Shown here one piece after another: positions 8,247 through 17,854 of a stretch of DNA of 64,000 nt. Made by a program: the position numbers and the translations under genes. The notes under the pieces were generated by a model. The model searched no databases, was not told the origin of the DNA, and worked only from the letters and a program-made list of their open reading frames with translations. The DNA comes from DASVTU01 sp036387415 (lineage in GTDB: Bacteria; Acidobacteriota; Blastocatellia; Pyrinomonadales; Pyrinomonadaceae), in contig DASVTU010000039.1 in NCBI GenBank assembly GCA_036387415.1, positions 1,054,001-1,118,000 on the forward strand, given 5' to 3'. How positions within the stretch are numbered: the first letter of the stretch is position 1; every line of letters starts with the position of its first letter.

Positions 8247-9761
8247 TCAGTTTTCTTCCGTCACTAAATGGAAACGCGCACGTTGCGCGCCGCGCTCTCT
8301 CACAGGGTCGATGCTCAAACCGTAAACCACGATTCCGACAGGCCAGAGCGCGGCGCTAAAGAGTCCGCCCCCCGCGCTGATGAACGTCATCAACACGATT
8401 GACAAGCCCTGTTGCTCCGGCATTTCGTAGGCGAGCGCGCCAATCAACGTGCTCAACATCCACCATAACCACAGACATTCCAGGAGCAACGGCAACGCAT
8501 AAAACCACGGCGTCGCGCCTGTCACGACCGCCAGCGTCCACGCGACGACGGGCGCAGGGAAAGTGATGATTCTTGTGTACAACAATTTCGCGCGCCACAT
8601 CTCCGCGCCCTTCGCACGCGCCGCGCGCTCTAACCACAGATGTGGAAGTTGATACGCGACGAGCACCGGCATCAACGCCGATAGAGAAGCGACGATGAGC
8701 ACACACGCCACCTTTGTCGCCAACACGGGCGCAAGCAGCGTCGCTTCCAGAAACGTCGTGAGGGCGTCCGTCTCGTCTGGTGCGGACGAAATCAAAGCGA
8801 CATTTGGAACGAGTTTGGTCAACAAAGCGACCGCCAGCGCCGCCGTCCAGAGCACAGCCATCCCCACGCAGACGTAGACCGCCGACGAAAAGGCGCGCAG
8901 AGTCAGTTGCAGGTCGCGCGACAGTTGCGCCACGACCGCGCTCCCGCCGAGTCGTTCCATCGCGCGGAGTTTGAAGACGCTCCAACCGCCCGCCGTTTGC
9001 AGCCGCTTCGCGTATTCGATGTCGGACACGCGCCACTTCGCGTGCGCCCCACGCGCCCACACGTAGAGCAACGCCGCCCAGACCGCGCCCGCTCCCGCGA
9101 GCCACCCGCGCCTGCTCTCCGGCAACACATCCGTGTAGACGACCGACAACAAAAACAGTCCTCCGAGCAGCATCGTCACAAGCAACGCCGCGAGCGCAAC
9201 TGCCGCGTGCCGCTTCTCTCTGGTATGTCCCCAGTGAATCCATTGCAACGCGGCGAGCATTTGACCGAAGGCCGTCAAGAGGATGAACAGCAAGAGCGCG
9301 ATGATGAGAGCGATGCTGTCTGAAGCGTCGCCGTTTGCGATGTTGGTGCCGGAAGCATGGCCGCTTGCGCCCTCGTTGAGCAAGGCGTGCGCGACCAGTA
9401 GCACGACGGCGAAGATGCTTGTGCGCGCGAGTCGCTTCGACAAGGCGGCATGGAGATGCGTCGTGGTTTCGACGGGCATGGCGTCGAGAAAGGATTCCGG
9501 CGTCCGCAAGTGATAAATCTCGATGCTCGCGCGCGACAAACTCAGACCGAAGATGCACGCCTCCGCCAGCCACGCCAACGCTACACCGACGACGAGCGAC
9601 GGCCTCCAATTCGCTGGAGCATAACTCGCCACGCGCGCCACGGTGGCGTACGTCATGCCGACGACGAGCGGCGACAGAATCAGTATCGAATAGAGATGCC
9701 GACGCGCCCAACGCAATCTGTCGCGCACGTCGGCCTGCGTAATGAGTGAGAATTTTGTCAT
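8247..9761 (-). CDS. Multi-spanning membrane protein, putative ABC exporter permease
   Basis: The protein has about 504 residues with many hydrophobic segments and alternating basic loops, consistent with 10 or more transmembrane helices. No enzymatic motif is seen. Adjacency to an ABC ATPase on the same strand suggests it is the permease half of an ABC-2-like exporter. The ATG at 9761 is chosen over an in-frame TTG four codons upstream; no strong ribosome-binding site is visible for either. It could equally be another polytopic protein coupled to the ATPase. Confidence 0.65.
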   Translation of the reverse strand: MTKFSLITQADVRDRLRWARRHLYSILILSPLVVGMTYATVARVASYAPANWRPSLVVGVALAWLAEACIFGLSLSRASIEIYHLRTPESFLDAMPVETTTHLHAALSKRLARTSIFAVVLLVAHALLNEGASGHASGTNIANGDASDSIALIIALLLFILLTAFGQMLAALQWIHWGHTREKRHAAVALAALLVTMLLGGLFLLSVVYTDVLPESRRGWLAGAGAVWAALLYVWARGAHAKWRVSDIEYAKRLQTAGGWSVFKLRAMERLGGSAVVAQLSRDLQLTLRAFSSAVYVCVGMAVLWTAALAVALLTKLVPNVALISSAPDETDALTTFLEATLLAPVLATKVACVLIVASLSALMPVLVAYQLPHLWLERAARAKGAEMWRAKLLYTRIITFPAPVVAWTLAVVTGATPWFYALPLLLECLWLWWMLSTLIGALAYEMPEQQGLSIVLMTFISAGGGLFSAALWPVGIVVYGLSIDPVRERGAQRARFHLVTEEN

Positions 9762-9782
9762 CGAGAGAAGCAAGGCCGAGTG

Positions 9783-11501
9783 TTAACTGTTAATCGAATC
9801 CATCAGCATCGTTTCGACGCGCGACGCCGAAGCATGCGCGCGTTCAAGCAAATCGTCGGCGCGCGAACGATGCTCTTCCACGAAGTTTTCATCTTCAATC
9901 TCGGCGGTATTGACGAGCACGTTGTAGCGCGCAGAGACGACGGCGGCGAGCGCGAGTTGCGTGCCCGTCGCCGAATCGGAGAGCCAACGCGGGTCGCCGA
10001 TTTCCGCCAGCGTCTCCAATAATTCTCCGACCTGCACCGCCACGCCCGCCACTTCGAGCGGCACGGTCGTCGCGCCCTTCAATGCCGCTTCAATCTCGTT
10101 GGCGCGCGTGCGTCGCTCCTCGTCGGTCGCCTTCGGCAAGTAGCGCGCGGCCAGCACGCGTTTGAAACTCGCCGCGTCCTCCTGCCCCGCGTCCGCCAGT
10201 CGCGCACGCAGCAATCGCAACTCCTGCACGCAATCGCGCACCTCCTCGTCCTCGCCCTTGAATCTCTTTTGACTCTCGATGAGCGCCGCCACCATCTCGC
10301 CCAACGCGGCGGCCAGCGAAGCCGCACGCGCCGCCGCCTCGCCGCCGCCCGACACATCCTGCGACGCAGCGACCGCCGAATGCACAGATGCAGACAGACG
10401 CGGCTGCGTCGATGCGGCGACCAACATCGCGTCTCTTTCATCCAACACTTCTCGCTCGCCGCGACGCGACTGCTGCCGCATATCCTCTCCACCCGTCGCT
10501 GTTTCGTCGCGTGTGTCGGTCGCCGCCGCGCCTTCGTGTCGCTGCGTCGCTGCTTCATCGCTGCGTCGCGTCTGCGCGTCTCTACGTTGCACCGCCGCCG
10601 CGATGCGGTTTTCAAGGACGAGTTCGGGAGAAAAGTTTTCGACGCGGAGAAAGTATTCGGCGCTTCTGTCGAGAGCCGCCTGCGGTATCAGCCCGACGAT
10701 TTCGCTCCCCGCCACTTCGACGCCCCAACGCTCGGCCTCGCGCCGCACCGCCTCGAAGACGTGGTGCAGCTGCGTCCGCTCGTAGTTGATGAGGTTCATC
10801 GACACCTGTACCAAACCGCGCTCGCTCAAAGCGAAACCGAGCGCCTTGAGATAACGCAGGCCGCCATCGCGCCCGCGCACCGCACGCGCGATTCGCCGCG
10901 CGATGCTGACATCATCCGTCCGCAGATTGATGTTGTAAGCGACGAGCAGCCGCCGCGCCCCGACTGCCACCGCGCCCGCGCTCTCATGCACGCGCGGCTC
11001 CCCGACATCCGGCGCACGCTCGGCGAGCGTCGCAATCTCTTCGCGCAACGACTCGAATCCTTTGCCGCGCACGTTTTCGAGATTCACACGCTCAGGCCGA
11101 CGCGCCGCGCTCTCGTAAAAGTAAACTGGAATACCCAACTCGCCCCAGATGCGCTCGCCCGCCTCATGCGCCAACCCCGCGCAAGCCTCCATCGTCACGC
11201 CACGCACGGGCACGAACGGCAACACGTCCATCGCCCCGATGCGCGGATGCTGTCCCGCCTGCACACGCAAATCAATCAACTCCGACGCCAAAGCCAACGC
11301 GCGCACCGCCGCCTCGACCACGACCGAAGGCGCGGCGACAAACGTAATCACCGAACGGTTATGGTCTGCGTCCATGTGCGTGTCGAGCACCAGCGCGCCC
11401 TCGACCGACTCAATCGTCTCCACCAGACGCGCCACCGTCTCCGCCTTCCGCCCCTCGCTGAAGTTCGGCACACATTCGACGATGCTGTCCCACTGCGCCA
11501 T
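9783..11501 (-). CDS. ftcD: Glutamate formimidoyltransferase / formimidoyl-THF cyclodeaminase fusion
   Basis: This bifunctional protein should transfer the formimino group of formiminoglutamate (from histidine breakdown) to tetrahydrofolate and then cyclodeaminate it. The ATG at 11501 gives MAQWDSIVECVPNFSEG, the classic FTCD N-terminus. The N- and C-subdomains of the transferase span about 1-300 (motifs DADHNRSVITF, AGQHPRIGAMDVLPFVP). A hydrophilic Arg/Glu/Thr-rich linker of roughly 110 residues (about 300-410) follows, longer than usual for such fusions. The all-helical cyclodeaminase domain fills the C-terminus (AAALGEMVAALI to the end). No other histidine-utilisation genes are in the window. 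The start is about 50 bases from the esterase stop. Confidence 0.9.
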   Translation of the reverse strand: MAQWDSIVECVPNFSEGRKAETVARLVETIESVEGALVLDTHMDADHNRSVITFVAAPSVVVEAAVRALALASELIDLRVQAGQHPRIGAMDVLPFVPVRGVTMEACAGLAHEAGERIWGELGIPVYFYESAARRPERVNLENVRGKGFESLREEIATLAERAPDVGEPRVHESAGAVAVGARRLLVAYNINLRTDDVSIARRIARAVRGRDGGLRYLKALGFALSERGLVQVSMNLINYERTQLHHVFEAVRREAERWGVEVAGSEIVGLIPQAALDRSAEYFLRVENFSPELVLENRIAAAVQRRDAQTRRSDEAATQRHEGAAATDTRDETATGGEDMRQQSRRGEREVLDERDAMLVAASTQPRLSASVHSAVAASQDVSGGGEAAARAASLAAALGEMVAALIESQKRFKGEDEEVRDCVQELRLLRARLADAGQEDAASFKRVLAARYLPKATDEERRTRANEIEAALKGATTVPLEVAGVAVQVGELLETLAEIGDPRWLSDSATGTQLALAAVVSARYNVLVNTAEIEDENFVEEHRSRADDLLERAHASASRVETMLMDSINS

Positions 11502-11551
11502 TTTGTTTGTCACCCGTCCTCCCGACGTTTGTGCACTAGCCGTCTGCCTCA

Positions 11552-12661
11552 CTACTGCGCTTCAAATTTGAGCGTGCGCGAGAAGAACGGCAACACGCGC
11601 GTTTCGATGCGCTCAGGAATCGTATGGTTATGGTCGCCTTGATACATCTCGAAGACGTGCGCGACGCCATGCTCGGCCAGTTCTCTCGACAACGCGAGAC
11701 TCCCCGCAGGGATGTGCGAAAACTCGTCCTGCACCCCGACATCTATGTACAAGCCTCGCAGCTTCAACAGATTTTCCAGATGCGCCGTCACCATGTTGAC
11801 GGGCAGATGCGCTTGAAATTTTCTATAAGCAGGATTGTCGGGGACGAGAATGCGATTCTCCTCTCGAAACGGAAAATCGACGTAGAGTGGCGGGCGATTC
11901 GGATTCGGCGTGAAAGCGGCGGCCATCGCCGTGAAAGCCACCGCAAAGAAATCGTTTGTCCGAAAGTCGTCCCGGCTCTTGAATTTCAACGCCGCGCGCC
12001 AAGACCTGTTACTCGGCCCCAAGTCCGCCAACATCGACAGGCAACACGCACTCAACGAATAAGCCGCGCCGAAGACATCCGCGTGTTTCATGCTGTGCAC
12101 CATCGCGCCGTAGCCGCCCATCGAGTGTCCGACGATGCCGCGACTCGCGGGCTGCGGGAGCGTACGGTAGTTGGCATCAACGTATGCGACGAGGTCGCGG
12201 CTGATGTAGTCCTCCCAATTGCCCGCGACGGTCGAGTTCGTGTAGAAACTGCCGAAGTAAGCGTTGCGTCCATTCGGCACCACCACAATCATTTCGCGCA
12301 CCGCGCCGCGCGCGACGAGTTTGTCCATCGTTTCCTGAAACAGCTTGCCCAGAGTCATCACTTGGTCGTCGGGCGAGTAGCCGTGCAAGAAGTAGATGAC
12401 GGGAAAGCGTCTGGTCGTCGAAGTGTTGTAACCGGGCGGAAGATAAACCGCGACTTTCTGGTCGGCAGAGTCTTGCAGCAGATTGCCTTCCAACGCACGC
12501 GAATGGATTTTTACTTCCGCAACCCGACCCGCAGGCGCGCGGACAGTCGTCTCCTGTGCGAGAGACGGCGGAGTCGTCGCCGTCAACGTCATCAGACAAG
12601 CGAGCACCGAGACAAACAAGGTTTGGCGTAACCACATCGTGCGAACAGTTCCGGTTTTCAT
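11552..12661 (-). CDS. Secreted esterase (esterase D / PF00756-like alpha/beta hydrolase)
   Basis: This 369-residue protein has an N-terminal signal peptide (basic start, hydrophobic 13-30, PSLAQE cleavage region). The hydrolase core contains the FLHGYSPDD oxyanion region and nucleophile Ser180 in GHSMGGYGA; a His in QGDHNHT near the C-terminus is the likely base. The family includes S-formylglutathione hydrolases, mycolyltransferases and feruloyl esterases; export and lack of specific motifs leave the substrate open. It is the upstream gene of a probable two-gene unit with ftcD. Confidence 0.88.
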   Translation of the reverse strand: MKTGTVRTMWLRQTLFVSVLACLMTLTATTPPSLAQETTVRAPAGRVAEVKIHSRALEGNLLQDSADQKVAVYLPPGYNTSTTRRFPVIYFLHGYSPDDQVMTLGKLFQETMDKLVARGAVREMIVVVPNGRNAYFGSFYTNSTVAGNWEDYISRDLVAYVDANYRTLPQPASRGIVGHSMGGYGAMVHSMKHADVFGAAYSLSACCLSMLADLGPSNRSWRAALKFKSRDDFRTNDFFAVAFTAMAAAFTPNPNRPPLYVDFPFREENRILVPDNPAYRKFQAHLPVNMVTAHLENLLKLRGLYIDVGVQDEFSHIPAGSLALSRELAEHGVAHVFEMYQGDHNHTIPERIETRVLPFFSRTLKFEAQ

Positions 12662-12733
12662 GCTTCGACCCTTGCCTCCAATTTGGCGTGCGACGAACGG
12701 GCATTATACGGCAAAACGTGCGGGGCGGTGCGC

Positions 12734-12763
12734 TTGACAGTGGGCGGACGGCTCACCTAGTCT
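12734..12763 (+). promoter_or_regulatory. Putative sigma-70-type promoter for the polysaccharide locus
   Basis: A perfect TTGACA (12734-12739) is followed after 18 bases by TAGTCT (12758-12763). It lies 75 bases before the first gene of the polysaccharide locus. The same -10-like TAGTCT occurs in the rpmH/rnpA promoter candidate. It is inferred from sequence only. Confidence 0.4.
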
Positions 12764-12837
12764 TGACCACTTGTGAGTGCGGCGCGGGGCGTCTCCTTCC
12801 CAGTTGGATTTTGAATCAAGAACGAATATTTGCGGGC

Positions 12838-14175
<1,338 letters not shown>

Positions 14176-14177
14176 AA

Positions 14178-14286
14178 ACTGTAGACAGTAGTCAGCATGA
14201 AAAACTTTGACGGACGCCCCTACAGCATCTCCCTCAACCGCCGCATGCCCCACGCTTTTCTACTGTCTACCGACTACTGTCTACTT
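14178..14286. repeat. Heptad inverted repeat, family B (cagtagt/gtagaca)
   Basis: The left arm (14178-14205: gtagaca, gtagtca, gcatgaa) pairs with 14256-14285. The loop of about 50 nt is unrelated to other loops. It lies between two co-directional nucleotide-sugar genes. Confidence 0.8.
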
Positions 14287-14291
14287 CTTTC

Positions 14292-15407
14292 ATGTTGAAA
14301 GTCATCAATGTTGTCGGCGCGCGGCCAAATTTTATGAAGGTCGCGCCGATTGTTGCGGAGATGAGGCGGCGCGTCGGAGAGTTTGCGCCGCTCGTCGTGC
14401 ATACGGGGCAGCATTACGACGCGCAGATGTCGGACGCCTTCTTCCGCGACCTCGCGTTGCCGGAGCCGGATGTTTATCTGGAAGTCGGGTCGGGTAGTCA
14501 TGCGGCGCAGACGGCGCTGGTGATGCAGCGTTTTGAACCCGTCGTGCTCAAGGAGAAACCGGATTGGGTGGTCGTCGTCGGCGATGTCAATTCGACGCTC
14601 GCGTGTGCGCTCGTCTGCGCGAAACTTCAAATCAAAGTCGCACACGTCGAAGCAGGTCTGCGGAGCCGCGACCGCACCATGCCTGAAGAGATTAATCGTC
14701 TCCTGACCGACCAAATCGCCGACCTCCTGCTCACGCCCTCCGAGGATGCCAATGCAAACTTGCTGGCCGAAGGCATCGCGCCCGAACGCATCCGCTTCGT
14801 CGGCAACGTGATGATTGATTCGCTCCACGCGCAACTCGAACGCGCACGGAGTTCGACGGTGCGCCAGCAGCAAGCTCTCGAAGGCACAGACTACGCGGTC
14901 GTGACGCTTCATCGTCCGTCGAATGTTGACGACCGCGCGACGCTCGCGCGAATTTTCTCTGCGCTCGAACGCATTTCGGAACGTCTGCCCGTAGTCTTTC
15001 CCGTCCACCCGCGCACGCGTCGCAATCTCGTCGAGTTCGGTTTGATGCCGCGCGTCGCACAGTCGCGCGCCCTGCGTCTGATTGAGCCGCTCGGTTATCT
15101 CGATTTCCTACGTCTCTACAGCGGCGCGCGTCTGGTGCTCACGGATTCAGGCGGCATACAGGAGGAGACGACCGCGCTCGGCATTCCCTGTCTGACGTTG
15201 CGCGAAAACACGGAGCGACCCATCACCGTCGAGCAAGGCACGAACCAAATCGTCGGCACCGACGCGGAGAAAATCACACGCGCCGCCTTCGACGCTATCG
15301 CCGCACGCCCGCGCGACCATGCGCCCGCCGCGCGCATGCCTCCGCTCTGGGACGGACACGCCGCCCAACGCATCGTCAACGAAATAATGAAAGCCAGTAG
15401 CCAGTAG
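14292..15407 (+). CDS. wecB: UDP-N-acetylglucosamine 2-epimerase (non-hydrolysing)
   Basis: This cytosolic GT-B-fold enzyme interconverts UDP-GlcNAc and UDP-ManNAc for polysaccharide synthesis. It has 371 residues, the normal length. Family signatures seen are GARPNFMK at the N-terminus, HTGQHYD, GDVNSTLACAL, VEAGLRSRDRTMPEEINR, HPRTRRN and TDSGGIQEE. The last residues (KASSQ) and stop lie in the left arm of the following heptad repeat. It is likely co-transcribed with the dehydrogenase gene upstream and provides its substrate. Confidence 0.95.
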   Translation: MLKVINVVGARPNFMKVAPIVAEMRRRVGEFAPLVVHTGQHYDAQMSDAFFRDLALPEPDVYLEVGSGSHAAQTALVMQRFEPVVLKEKPDWVVVVGDVNSTLACALVCAKLQIKVAHVEAGLRSRDRTMPEEINRLLTDQIADLLLTPSEDANANLLAEGIAPERIRFVGNVMIDSLHAQLERARSSTVRQQQALEGTDYAVVTLHRPSNVDDRATLARIFSALERISERLPVVFPVHPRTRRNLVEFGLMPRVAQSRALRLIEPLGYLDFLRLYSGARLVLTDSGGIQEETTALGIPCLTLRENTERPITVEQGTNQIVGTDAEKITRAAFDAIAARPRDHAPAARMPPLWDGHAAQRIVNEIMKASSQ

Positions 15408-15540
15408 TCAGTAGAAAAGCATGGCGCGTGTTCTTCGGCAACTCAATAGTAAAAAAGCATTCTGTCCGTCGTTAAGCGGTTCTAGAAAAACAGTTGCTAG
15501 GTTTTCATGCTGGCTAATGACTACTGTCTTCTGACTACTT
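15391..15540. repeat. Heptad inverted repeat, family B
   Basis: The left arm (15391-15423: ccagtag, ccagtag, tcagtag, ending gcatg) pairs with 15506-15540. The loop is unusually long, about 80 nt. The wecB stop codon is one of the TAG triplets in the arm. Confidence 0.8.
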
Positions 15541-15546
15541 CTTTTT

Positions 15547-17736
15547 ATGCATCTTGTTCGCCGGATTAAAATCGCTCTGCGCGGGGAGGTAAGTGTGCGG
15601 ACGGCTCTGTTGGAAGCGGGGCGGCGTAGCCGTGCCGTGTTCGAGCGCAGGCGCGAGCGCGCGATGCTCGTACATCAACGTAAGAGACTCACGGCGGGCG
15701 CGTCTGAAACAAACGGCGCGGGCGCGAAGGTTGCTGGCACAGTCGCGGAGAGAGGTGCGGCGCGTCTTGGTGCTGAGTGGGCGCGGATGGATGCGTCGGA
15801 GCTACTCGAACATTTTCGCACCCGTGCGACGCCGTGTTTCCTCCCCGGCTTTGACGAAACGACGGACGTGCAGGCGCGTGTGCAACGTGAGTTATTCCGG
15901 TCGGAGACGGCTGAGCTTTTGGAACAGGCGAGCGACGTTGTTGACAGGCATCGTTGGCCTCTGCTCGGCTTCGGCGTGCGCGAATTCGGGGCGGAGGTGG
16001 ATTGGCTGCGCGACCCGCTTTCAGGCACACGTTGGCCGCTTGAGTACCACGCGGAGTTGGGAATTTTTCGCGGCGACGGCTCCGACTTGCGCGTTTTGTG
16101 GGAGTTGAATCGCTTCGCGCATCTCATCACGCTCGGTCGCGCATACGCGCTGACGAGCGATGCGCGCATGGCCGAAGAATTTTTCACGCAACTTGAGAGT
16201 TGGCGCGCACAAAATCCGTTGGGCTTCGGCGCGAATTGGCATTGCGCGATGGAAGTGGCATTGCGCGCGATGAACTTGCTCGCAGCGTTTCGACTGTTCC
16301 GTCGTGCGCCGGAGATGTCGGTGGCGCGGCTTGCGATGTTGCTCGCGATGTTTGACGAGCACGGCGCGCACATCCGTCGCAATCTCGAATTCTCACACAT
16401 CGCCACCGGCAATCATTATCTCTCGGACGTGGCTGGACTCCTTTGGCTCGGCGTCTCTCTGCCCGAACTCGACGCGGCTGACGAGTGGCGCGAGTTTGGC
16501 CTGCGCGAACTGTTGCGCGAGATGGACAAGCAAGTTTTGCCGGACGGCGCGGACTGTGAATCATCGACGGGTTATCATCGTCTGGTGCTCGAACTCTTTC
16601 TCTATTCCTTCATCCTCTGCCGCGCGAACGCCATCGAGATTCCCGAACGTTACTGGCACAGGCTCCGCACGATGTTCGATTACATGCGCGCATACATCCG
16701 CCCCGACGGGCACGCGCCGCTCATCGGCGACACGGACAGCGGGCAGGTCTTGCCCGTCAAGCGACGCGCGGCGGACGAACACGCCTACGTCCTCGCCATC
16801 GGCGCGGCTCTGTTTGACGAAGCGAGTTTCCGCATCGCGGACGACACGCCCGAAGAGTTGTTCTGGATGATGGGCGCGGAAGGCGTCGAAAAATTCTCGA
16901 AGCTTAAACATGAAGCGGCTGCTGCTCCATCGTCTGCGGCGTTCAGAGACGCGGGCGTGTATGTGATGCGCGAGGGCGATTTGTACATGCTGTTCAATGC
17001 GACGGGCGCGGGACTCGGCGGGCGCGGCTCGCACGGGCATAATGATGCGCTCGGCGTCGAAGTCGCGGCGTGCGGCGTCAGTTTCATCAGCGATGCGGGC
17101 ACGTATGTCTACACAGCCGATTTCGACGAGCGACATCTGTTTCGTTCGACCGCGTATCATTCGACGGTGGAGATTGACGGCGCGGAGCAGAACACAACCG
17201 ACAGAGAGATGCCTTTCGTCATCGGCAACGAGGCGCAGCCGCGACTCGTTCATTGGGAGACGGGCGCGGAGCGCGACCTCGCCATCGCCGAACACGACGG
17301 TTACAGGCGTCTGCCGCACGCGCTCACGCACCGCCGCGCCGTCCGCTTCGAGAAGCGCGGGCGTTACTGGTTGATTGAAGACGCGTTTCGGGGCGAAGCT
17401 GCGGAGCACACGTTTCGTTTTCGTTTCCACGCCGCGCCCGACATGGACGTGCGCGTGCGGGCTGACGTGAGCGTCGAAGTCTGCGCTAAGATGACGCCCG
17501 CGACGCGACTCCTGATTGCGCCGCTCGACCAAAGCGCGCAGCAAACTCTCTCGCTCGAACCGCGTTGGAGTTCGCGCGACTATGGCGCGAAAACCGAGTC
17601 CGTCGCCGCCTGTTGGACGTTGAACGCACGCGCGCCGCTCGCGGTTCGTTGGGCGCTCGTTCCCGTGTGCGGCAGCGACGATGAGGACAAACGCGTCTCA
17701 CTAATTGAACGTTTGAAAATAGAGGCCAGAGGCTAG
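15547..17736 (+). CDS. Heparinase II/III family polysaccharide lyase-like protein
   Basis: This large protein (729 residues) has the two-part layout of heparinase II/III proteins. A helical alpha/alpha-toroid domain covers about 100-450 (motifs GANWHCAMEVALRAMN and SHIATGNHYLSDVAGLLW). A beta-sandwich C-terminal domain follows, with GGRGSHGHNDALGVEV and YVYTADFDERHLFRSTAYHSTV, the family's conserved His region. No signal peptide is visible. Such proteins are common in exopolysaccharide loci, where they probably trim or modify uronic-acid polymers. The last codons and stop sit in a heptad repeat arm. Confidence 0.88.
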   Translation: MHLVRRIKIALRGEVSVRTALLEAGRRSRAVFERRRERAMLVHQRKRLTAGASETNGAGAKVAGTVAERGAARLGAEWARMDASELLEHFRTRATPCFLPGFDETTDVQARVQRELFRSETAELLEQASDVVDRHRWPLLGFGVREFGAEVDWLRDPLSGTRWPLEYHAELGIFRGDGSDLRVLWELNRFAHLITLGRAYALTSDARMAEEFFTQLESWRAQNPLGFGANWHCAMEVALRAMNLLAAFRLFRRAPEMSVARLAMLLAMFDEHGAHIRRNLEFSHIATGNHYLSDVAGLLWLGVSLPELDAADEWREFGLRELLREMDKQVLPDGADCESSTGYHRLVLELFLYSFILCRANAIEIPERYWHRLRTMFDYMRAYIRPDGHAPLIGDTDSGQVLPVKRRAADEHAYVLAIGAALFDEASFRIADDTPEELFWMMGAEGVEKFSKLKHEAAAAPSSAAFRDAGVYVMREGDLYMLFNATGAGLGGRGSHGHNDALGVEVAACGVSFISDAGTYVYTADFDERHLFRSTAYHSTVEIDGAEQNTTDREMPFVIGNEAQPRLVHWETGAERDLAIAEHDGYRRLPHALTHRRAVRFEKRGRYWLIEDAFRGEAAEHTFRFRFHAAPDMDVRVRADVSVEVCAKMTPATRLLIAPLDQSAQQTLSLEPRWSSRDYGAKTESVAACWTLNARAPLAVRWALVPVCGSDDEDKRVSLIERLKIEARG

Positions 17737-17849
17737 AGTCGGAGGTCAGTGAAAACAAAACCGCTGCGTCTTAATCTGCGGCTTAAACGGCCTCTGCCTC
17801 TCAATCAATGCTTCTTAACTGACCTTTGACCTCTGACATCTAACCTCTG
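17720..17849. repeat. Heptad inverted repeat, family C (gaggtca)
   Basis: The left arm (17720-17754: agaggcc, agaggct, aggtcag) pairs with 17814-17848. The loop is about 60 nt. The heparinase-like gene stops inside the left arm, and the asnB start follows 6 bases after the right arm. Confidence 0.85.
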
Positions 17850-17854
17850 TTTTT

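Noticed and set aside
10269..11642. Long plus-strand frame opposite ftcD and the esterase
   Set aside because: Composition is Arg/His/Pro-rich, as in shadows of GC-rich genes, and it crosses two real genes.
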